Shown here: one piece after another, positions 14,935 through 21,183 of the stretch
Layout of the letters: each line of letters starts with the position of its first letter
How positions within the stretch are numbered: position 1 is the stretch's first letter
DNA from: a virus
Reading direction: 5' to 3' (one strand)
Virus record (IMG/VR): IMGVR_UViG_3300031707_005491
Coordinates: 1 to 21,183 of that record
DNA: 21,183 bases
Position numbers and translations under genes: made by a program
Notes under the pieces: generated by a model
Told to the model about the DNA's origin: nothing
Databases searched by the model: none
What the model saw: the letters and a program-made list of their open reading frames with translations, nothing else

Positions 14935-16450
14935 AACATTCTTTGCTGACAAGGACACCTACATAACGAATAAAGTCATCAAGTCTGTAAGAAAGACGTC
15001 TAGCAATGTAGGTAATGCTGGTACTCTTGATCTATTCAAGTTGTATGGTGCTTCAATGAGTGGAACACTTCCCAATACTGAATTGACTCGTTTGCTCATT
15101 CATTTTGATATAGACAAGCTAAAAACGCTTCATGAATCAGGTCGAATCGATATTGGAGATTCTAGCTTTTGGTGTGAAATGCATCTTCATGATGTTTATG
15201 GTGGTCAACCAACACCAAATAATTTCACAGTTGATGTATTTCCATTGTCCTCGTCATTCGATGAAGGCCTTGGAAGAGATATAGCTCATTACTCTGATTA
15301 CGATTCATGTAATTGGCTTTCTTCATCATTTACAACGTTATGGGTTTCTGGTGGCTGCTCTCTTGCATGCTCTGCAAACGCCGGCGGCGGTGATTATATC
15401 ACGAGTTCTTTTAGTCTTGCTAGCACAAAAGCTTCTCAATACTTCAAAACAGGAACAGAAGATCTCGTTGTCGATATCACATCGTTGATGTCAGCAACGT
15501 TGGCAGGAGAGATACCCGACGTTGGATTCAGAATATCTTTCGAAAATTCGCTTGAGGTTAACTCAAAGACTTATTTCGTAAAACGATTCGCATCACGTAC
15601 AGCATTTGACGAGACAAAGCGTCCACATCTATTGATGGGATTTGACGATTCTATCTACGATGATACTCAAGATCTTTCGCTTGACACGTCATGTCGTCTG
15701 ACATTCTATAACTACAATTTTGGAAGTCTTTCAAATCTCACGTCAGGAAGTAGTTTAAGCCAAATCACGGGAAGCAATTGTCTATTGCTTAAAATGAGCA
15801 CGCCTATATCTGGAGGCTACTATAATCAGTATATAACTGGATCTCAATATTCACATGGCTCGTCATATGTTACAGGAACATACTTTGCTGACGTAACAAT
15901 CCCGTCATCAGGAACTGGATTAGCTGCAGTAATTGCATTATCTGGTTCTCTGGAATTTGTGCCCGTATGGCAATCAATTGATAACAGTCTTGCGTATATA
16001 ACTGGCAGCACTCTCACTATATCCCCTCCAGTAAGGAGCATGTCGCGAAGAAACAAGTCACTTATTGTATCTGTAAGAGATCTAAAAGACAGATACACAA
16101 ATTCAGAAGAAGCAATTATTAGAGTGCATATCTTTGATCAAACAAGCCCCTTGATCAAAGCAACAAAGTTACCTGTTGAATTGCCTGGTGTTATCATAAA
16201 AGATGTGTACTATCAAATTCGAGATTCTGTGACAGACGAAGCCGTTGTACCATTCGATCTTGATAAAAAGTCAACAAAAGTATCTAATGATGCTGATGGC
16301 ATGTTCTTCGTACTCGATACATCAAGTCTTTCTTCTGGCAGAACATATGTGATTGATGTCATTATTCCTATAGATGGAAACAACTCAGAATTCAGATCTG
16401 TTTCTTCTATATTTCGAGTTGAAAATTACCCGACACCACTGAGGACATAA
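14927..16450 (+). CDS. Baseplate/tail structural protein with DNRLRE-like N-terminal domain
   Basis: This 507-aa protein starts at ATG 14927. A TTG at 14909 in the same frame lies inside the gp6-like gene and is rejected. The first 230 residues resemble a DNRLRE/CBM96-type beta-sandwich: FADKDTYITNKVI near the start, then SSNVGNAGTLDLFKL, then TRLLIHFDIDKL and a late DETKRPHLLMGF. Such domains bind or pack against other proteins or carbohydrates. The rest is beta-rich with serine/glycine-rich loops (SGSSLSQITGS, GTGLAAVIALSGS), typical of virion proteins. It occupies the position after gp6, where T4 has gp7, but it is half the size and not recognisably gp7. It is followed by a 1171-aa protein after one base. 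Confidence 0.65.
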   Translation: MFKTFFADKDTYITNKVIKSVRKTSSNVGNAGTLDLFKLYGASMSGTLPNTELTRLLIHFDIDKLKTLHESGRIDIGDSSFWCEMHLHDVYGGQPTPNNFTVDVFPLSSSFDEGLGRDIAHYSDYDSCNWLSSSFTTLWVSGGCSLACSANAGGGDYITSSFSLASTKASQYFKTGTEDLVVDITSLMSATLAGEIPDVGFRISFENSLEVNSKTYFVKRFASRTAFDETKRPHLLMGFDDSIYDDTQDLSLDTSCRLTFYNYNFGSLSNLTSGSSLSQITGSNCLLLKMSTPISGGYYNQYITGSQYSHGSSYVTGTYFADVTIPSSGTGLAAVIALSGSLEFVPVWQSIDNSLAYITGSTLTISPPVRSMSRRNKSLIVSVRDLKDRYTNSEEAIIRVHIFDQTSPLIKATKLPVELPGVIIKDVYYQIRDSVTDEAVVPFDLDKKSTKVSNDADGMFFVLDTSSLSSGRTYVIDVIIPIDGNNSEFRSVSSIFRVENYPTPLRT

Positions 16451-16451
16451 A

Positions 16452-19400
16452 ATGTCCACAAGATCGAATACACCGTTTGTTCCATCATTTATGAAGGCTG
16501 TTGCAGGCAATACTAAGCCTGTTATCCAAACATATGCTGATGCTGATTTGAGTAACTCTAATCATGCAGGCAACACATCATTCAAATATGATCCGCTTGA
16601 TTCACCTCTCAAAAGTTCTCAACAGCTCAACGTAGATTGGTCAAAGTTTGAAAATCATACTTTTTTCTCTTCTGCAGAAGTAAAAGTAAATGAGGCATTC
16701 AACAAGATAATCAACGGTTTTCCATTTGACGGAACTAGGAAAGAGGTCGAAGAGTATCTTGATTCAATGACAGGATTTGAAAAATATGTCTTTGACAGCT
16801 TTCCAACGTGGTCAGGTGCACTGCATTTTTCAGGTACGTCAGTAACTGAAAATCCCGCAGGAGGATTCCAAGAAAAACTTGGAACATGGATAGCCGTTAA
16901 GGATAAATCAGGTAATCTATATCCTGAAATGTCAAAAAACAATGAGGGCGTAACAATCATCAATCCTGCAGATGAAGAGACGTCAATGTCTATCGAAGCA
17001 ATCATTCGAATACCAGAACTTGCAAATGACACACAAGTTATTTTTCAAAAAAGCTCAACTGACACTGATGGTTTTATGTTTCATCTTAGTCCATCAGTGT
17101 CATCCACTTCTGCTACTGCTGTTTTTAGTGTAACGTCAGGGTCGATATCAAATTCAGTTTCTTATGAGCTTTTAAAGGGTTCACCAAATCACGTCTGTGT
17201 AATTCTTAATAAAGAAGGAAGAGAAAATTCACTTCAATTTTATCTCAATGAATCGCTTCAGTCAGAAACAACTAAGAATAAAAAATTTGGAAAACTTTCA
17301 ATTGATGAATCAGATTTTCTGATAGGGTCTGGCAGTACTTTTTATTCTGGCGGGATCCTTGTAACACCTACACAAACTTTCAGCGGTTCGCTTGATGAAT
17401 TGCGTATTTTTCATTCTGTTAGAGATACGCAGTCTCAAATCTTACAGTCATCTCGCGGTTTATATTCTACGCCTGATCTGAAACTTTACTATCGATTCAA
17501 TGAACCTTCTGGGACATTATCTAATCTTAATTCTACGACAGATGCTGTTGTATTGGATAGCTCAGGCAATTCATTGCATTCAACAATTCAAAACTATGAT
17601 GCATCACTGAGGCTTGATGCTACAGCAGATAGTGACAACATACTTGTTAATGAACGAAAAGAATTCAAAACAGTATTATTTCCAACATATGAGCCGATAT
17701 TGGAGCTCAATTTATCACTTTTGACTGAAGCTACAAAATATGACAGGGAAAATCCAAACAATATCATTAAGCTAATACCAAAACATTACCTTCTTGAAGG
17801 TGCATCACAAGACGGCTTCTATGATGTTGAAGGTGATGCAGGAAATCCTTATGCAGGCGATGGTGTACCCGGTCAGGGTAAAAAGGGCTCTGTTCAACTT
17901 ATCCTGTCTTTTTTGTATATCTGGTCAAAGTTTTTTGATGAGATCAAGCTGTATGCAGATGCATTTAGTACACTTAGGACCGTCGGTTATGATGAGACTG
18001 ATACGATCCCAGACAACTTTCTTGAAGATCTTGTCAGACAATATGGTTTTTATCTTCCAAAGTTCTTTACTAATTCAACAGTTGAACAATATGCTGATGG
18101 TCAATATATCCCAGGTTTAACTGACTTGGACACGCCGCTTAAGAAGATTCAGTCTATCATTCTCCGTCGTGTTCTCACCAACATGCCAGACATAATCAGG
18201 TCAAAGGGAACACAACATAGTATCAAGTCATTTCTTAGATCAGTAGGAATAGATCCTGAAAATAGCATAAAAATTAGAGAATACGGCGGAGCAACAACCA
18301 AACAATTGTCTGCATCTCGTGAAAAGAAGTTTGAACCACTCGGCATGGTTAACTTTATCACTTCGTCTTTTGTGATAACTCAGCCGCTCTCAGGATCACG
18401 AATAGAACCTGGTTTTCCAAAGCCCGCAGGAAGCTTCATCACAAGCAAAATTACAAAAAGAAATACTGGGACAACTAACAGGTCTGACGGATTATTTACA
18501 TCGGGTTCTTGGAACGTCGAAGGATGCTTCAAATTTACACCACAAAAAATATCAGAGATAGTAGGTAGTGAAGGTAATCAGTCATTATTTCGAATGATTG
18601 TCACCGGCAGTACTTTGCCAAGTCAACAACCAGCATTACTTGCAAATGTTGTCGCAACGCAAGGCAGTGGAAATCAACAAGATCCTGCAACTGTTGAATT
18701 ATTCTGTAGACCAACTCAAAGTTCATCTGCAAAATTGTTGCATATGTCACTATCATTATCCGGATCAGGTATATTTGACGGCGATCGTTGGAACGTTTCA
18801 TTCGGTTGCATTAGAAATGATGAATTCGATTCAAGAGTAACATCTTCGTATTATTTGCGAGTTGGTAGAGCTGATGAAGGTGAAATATTAGATTCATATG
18901 TAACATCATCATATTTTGATGAATCAATCACCGGACAGAACAATCTCTTTAGGACTGCATTATCAGGAACGAATGCATCTGGAAGTTATATCTGTATTGG
19001 TAATAATCAAGTTATTCCTGCAGGTATTGGTTACTCGCATCTTAACGATACTTTGTATTCAGATGATATTGCACGTACAGTTGACTTTGAAGGATGGGCA
19101 GCCGGCATACGTTTTTGGTCAAAGTCAATGACAGTTGATGAATGGAAAGAACATGTAAGAAATCCTAAGTCTACAGGCGTAGATGATCCGATGACGAACT
19201 TTAACTTCGTTACAGATATGTCTGGTTCATTTCAAAAACTTCGTCTAGATACATTTCATAAGCAACCAATACGTGATGCTGATGATAATGGCAACATCGT
19301 ATTCGCAGATTTTAGTCAAAACAATAACGAACCTGATGGAACAGGTTTCGAACCGAATTCTCATGTTGTTATTGGTGATATTTTCCGCTTTAGTTACCTG

Positions 19401-19967
19401 TCACCTGCATTCGATGAATCAGCAACTGATGATAAGATTCGAATCAAGAGTTTTACAAGCCCAGATCTACTAAATGAAAATCCATTTGCTGTTCCTTCAC
19501 CGTCATATTTGAGTAATGATTACTTACTATCAGAAGAACCGCAGGATGATCTTCGACTATCACTAGAATTTTCAATGATTGATTCACTAGATCGTGACAT
19601 TGTTTCAATGTTTTCATCATTTGACATCTTAAATGACGTTCTTGGTAGTCCTGAATTAATGTTCTCTGCTGATTACCCTGGTCTTGATGTACTTCGAGAT
19701 GTTTACTTCAATCGATTGTCAGACAAGGTAGACTTTAGAAAATTCTTGGAATTCTACAGGTGGTTCGATATATCAATATCAGGATTCATTGAACAACTTA
19801 TACCTAGTAAGACACGGTACAAAGGAACAAATTTTGTGATTGAGTCTCACATGCTCGAGCGTCATAAGAACACATATCGTCATAGTGATAACTACATTGG
19901 TCAGAAGCAGATTATTGATGATAGCTTATTGGTTCAACAAATAGTCGGAGTATTTAGAAAATATTAA
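16452..19967 (+). CDS. Large baseplate wedge protein (gp7/gpI-like) with two LamG-like domains
   Basis: This 1171-aa protein sits one base after the previous gene with a GAGGA Shine-Dalgarno sequence (16441-16445). Residues about 178-343 form a LamG/concanavalin-like sandwich (MSIEAIIRIPEL, FSGSLDELRIFHSVRD, LKLYYRFNEPSG). Residues about 516-630 match the tail-protein I/gp7-like module (FLEDLVRQYGFYLP, then IILRRVLTNMPDIIRSKGT and SIKSFLRSVGI, IREYGG). Residues about 676-906 form a second LamG-like sandwich (SGSWNVEGCFKF, FEGWAAGIRFWSKSMTVDEW). The C-terminal 200 residues contain FLEFYRWFDISISGFIEQLIP, possibly an interaction segment. It probably joins the wedge core to fibres or host sugars. 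T4 gp7 has 1032 residues, comparable, but LamG domains are not part of it. Confidence 0.7.
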   Translation: MSTRSNTPFVPSFMKAVAGNTKPVIQTYADADLSNSNHAGNTSFKYDPLDSPLKSSQQLNVDWSKFENHTFFSSAEVKVNEAFNKIINGFPFDGTRKEVEEYLDSMTGFEKYVFDSFPTWSGALHFSGTSVTENPAGGFQEKLGTWIAVKDKSGNLYPEMSKNNEGVTIINPADEETSMSIEAIIRIPELANDTQVIFQKSSTDTDGFMFHLSPSVSSTSATAVFSVTSGSISNSVSYELLKGSPNHVCVILNKEGRENSLQFYLNESLQSETTKNKKFGKLSIDESDFLIGSGSTFYSGGILVTPTQTFSGSLDELRIFHSVRDTQSQILQSSRGLYSTPDLKLYYRFNEPSGTLSNLNSTTDAVVLDSSGNSLHSTIQNYDASLRLDATADSDNILVNERKEFKTVLFPTYEPILELNLSLLTEATKYDRENPNNIIKLIPKHYLLEGASQDGFYDVEGDAGNPYAGDGVPGQGKKGSVQLILSFLYIWSKFFDEIKLYADAFSTLRTVGYDETDTIPDNFLEDLVRQYGFYLPKFFTNSTVEQYADGQYIPGLTDLDTPLKKIQSIILRRVLTNMPDIIRSKGTQHSIKSFLRSVGIDPENSIKIREYGGATTKQLSASREKKFEPLGMVNFITSSFVITQPLSGSRIEPGFPKPAGSFITSKITKRNTGTTNRSDGLFTSGSWNVEGCFKFTPQKISEIVGSEGNQSLFRMIVTGSTLPSQQPALLANVVATQGSGNQQDPATVELFCRPTQSSSAKLLHMSLSLSGSGIFDGDRWNVSFGCIRNDEFDSRVTSSYYLRVGRADEGEILDSYVTSSYFDESITGQNNLFRTALSGTNASGSYICIGNNQVIPAGIGYSHLNDTLYSDDIARTVDFEGWAAGIRFWSKSMTVDEWKEHVRNPKSTGVDDPMTNFNFVTDMSGSFQKLRLDTFHKQPIRDADDNGNIVFADFSQNNNEPDGTGFEPNSHVVIGDIFRFSYLSPAFDESATDDKIRIKSFTSPDLLNENPFAVPSPSYLSNDYLLSEEPQDDLRLSLEFSMIDSLDRDIVSMFSSFDILNDVLGSPELMFSADYPGLDVLRDVYFNRLSDKVDFRKFLEFYRWFDISISGFIEQLIPSKTRYKGTNFVIESHMLERHKNTYRHSDNYIGQKQIIDDSLLVQQIVGVFRKY

Positions 19968-19970
19968 GCT

Positions 19971-20012
19971 ATGAATAAGTTTTCATACAAACAAAAACTT
20001 GGTGCAGAATAA
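19971..20012 (+). CDS. Possible 13-aa leader mini-ORF
   Basis: ATG 19971 to TAA 20010-20012 encodes MNKFSYKQKLGAE, and the stop overlaps the ATG of the next gene (TAATG). No Shine-Dalgarno sequence precedes it. It could couple translation across the 44-base gap after the large baseplate gene, or arise by chance. Confidence 0.2.
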   Translation: MNKFSYKQKLGAE

Positions 20013-21109
20013 TGAGTGTAAACTTTAACAATTCTACAGCAACACCTGCCGGCAGCATTTCATCTGCATTGGCTCGTGCAAATTCAAGCGTAGACAGCAT
20101 ACACATTGATTGTGATGTAAATTATTTCAATACAAAAGAACAAATTCGACTTAGAGACATTACATGGTTTGAAGATTTTGGCGCGCCGGCTGTGATAGCG
20201 GGATCTTCAGAGGCAGGCGGATTTTTCTCACATCGAAAGATCTATAGAAATATTCCTTCTAGTGGAACGTCTCATCATCTTGTAAGCATGACAGTCATCG
20301 ATGGAAAAGGGGAATCTAGAAAAATTCTTTCAACAAATATCGATTACTATGCATCATCAAGTCTCGATTCATATCGAAATGGTGTTGATATTACTTCTGA
20401 GAAACACTGGACAGCCGGCATTGTAAAAATTTCTGCCGGCACAGCAGGACATTTGCTAGATAGAACACTATTCGGTGTTCCGCATGTCAGTATAATAGCT
20501 GCAGATAGATTTGAAGAGATTGATGTATTTGATCCTGTCAGGTATGTTGAATCAGGTGGTGATCCAAGTATTTTCACATATCCGATTGTCACATCTGATA
20601 CAAATCAACGAGAAAATTATGTTATAGATGGAATAATAGAAGCGTTTCCAATTCGTTCAGTGGTATCAAATTTTTCAATTAATCATCCATTTGAACCACA
20701 TTCTGTAATGGGTCAATTTGGAAATGGAAACATATTTAGTCGATTTGATTCAGATCAAGTCTTGTCAGTTGATTACATAGACAAACCATTTGTGAATAAG
20801 CAATTTTTTCTCGATGCAGTCGAAGTAGTTGGAATTGAAGGAACAGATTTTCATGTAGGTCCTGCAATAGGTTATGTCTCATATGATAGAAACGTATTAG
20901 AACCATTTGAAGATGTAATTCATCTAATACAAGAATTTCCTGTTGGAAGTAGAGCCAATGGAGAAAATCTATTTAATTCACTCAATGCTATGAGAAATTC
21001 ATCAACAACGTATATTACGCCAAAAGAGCATACAGGTACGTGCGGATTTGTGTATGATAATGCATATTCTGGTACAGAATCTGTGACATACGGAGGTATG
21101 CTTTTTTAA
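20012..21109 (+). CDS. Hypothetical virion structural protein
   Basis: This 365-aa protein has no recognised family. It lacks a signal peptide, membrane segment and enzyme motif. The composition (many D, S, I, V and aromatic residues with few long helices) suggests a beta-rich structural protein. Notable segments are ITWFEDFGAPAVIAGS at about 50-65, SHRKIYRNIP near 73, and FGVPHVSIIAADRF at about 154-167. It lies in the baseplate module directly after the gp7/gpI-like protein and overlaps the next gene by one base (TAATG at 21107-21111), so it is probably a baseplate or tail-fibre-attachment component. The start at ATG 20012 is the only one that fits the short gap. Confidence 0.7.
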   Translation: MSVNFNNSTATPAGSISSALARANSSVDSIHIDCDVNYFNTKEQIRLRDITWFEDFGAPAVIAGSSEAGGFFSHRKIYRNIPSSGTSHHLVSMTVIDGKGESRKILSTNIDYYASSSLDSYRNGVDITSEKHWTAGIVKISAGTAGHLLDRTLFGVPHVSIIAADRFEEIDVFDPVRYVESGGDPSIFTYPIVTSDTNQRENYVIDGIIEAFPIRSVVSNFSINHPFEPHSVMGQFGNGNIFSRFDSDQVLSVDYIDKPFVNKQFFLDAVEVVGIEGTDFHVGPAIGYVSYDRNVLEPFEDVIHLIQEFPVGSRANGENLFNSLNAMRNSSTTYITPKEHTGTCGFVYDNAYSGTESVTYGGMLF

Positions 21110-21183
21110 TGTCTGCATCACCAAAAACTAAGAGACTAGCACCTGACAGAAACTTTGACGACTATGTTGTAACACTGACGTCG
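21109..21183 (+). CDS. Start of an unidentified gene (3' end outside window)
   Basis: An open frame starts at ATG 21109, overlapping the preceding stop by one base, and runs to the window edge for 25 codons (MSASPKTKRLAPDRNFDDYV and on). It is too short to identify. Its context suggests another baseplate or tail-fibre protein. Confidence 0.55.
   Translation, partial: MSASPKTKRLAPDRNFDDYVVTLTS

Overview
The window looks like part of the genome of a large, contractile-tailed, T4-like bacteriophage (myovirus). Every supported gene is on the + strand. Genes are packed with ATGA or TAATG overlaps or very short gaps. The sequence is AT-rich, and a T4-type late sigma factor and a T4-type baseplate module are present. 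The lipopolysaccharide/glycan-type cassette next to the baseplate genes recalls marine T4-like phages; that, and the unknown host, are inference.

Layout. (1) Positions 1-4084 hold a glycan-modification cassette: the C-terminus of a WbqC-like protein, an FkbM-type methyltransferase, a second SAM methyltransferase, a glycosyltransferase-like protein, a short UDP-sugar dehydrogenase and a TylF/MycE-like methyltransferase. (2) Positions 4122-4937 encode a Cas4/AddB-type PD-(D/E)XK nuclease with four cysteines placed for an Fe-S cluster. (3) Positions 4974-7740 hold a putative 28-aa ORF and two GT4 glycosyltransferases. The first glycosyltransferase is split by a 268-nt self-splicing-type group I intron at 5093-5360. 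(4) Positions 7737-9231 hold a small membrane-anchored protein, the gp55-like late sigma factor and a small helical protein. (5) Positions 9235-21183 form a baseplate/tail module: an OB-fold hub/spike-like protein, a protein with a C-terminal murein-endopeptidase-like domain, gp25, gp6, a DNRLRE-like structural protein, a 1171-aa gp7/gpI-like protein with two LamG-like domains, an unrecognised structural protein and the start of another gene.

Main discovery. The sequence between the nuclease and the first glycosyltransferase is a compact group I intron, not an intergenic region. The P, Q, R and S core elements, P1 with the U.G splice-site pair, P3, P4, P6, P7, P8 and P10 can all be drawn. Joining T5092 to T5361 restores the conserved N-terminus SDHPLSTSGVGTQ. 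Conventional gene calling would miss the 40-nt first exon and start the protein at 5297, inside the intron. The intron carries no homing endonuclease. A glycosyltransferase is an unusual host gene for a phage intron.

How the parts fit together. The sugar and methyl-transfer genes probably make or decorate a glycan on the host surface or on the virion. The late sigma factor probably drives the downstream structural genes. The baseplate module supplies wedge proteins, a central hub, a cell-wall-cleaving enzyme and carbohydrate-binding-like domains. Hairpins covering the start codons at 4122 and 12564 hint at T4-style timing control. No tRNA, CRISPR array, insertion sequence or gene-free stretch over 300 bases was seen.
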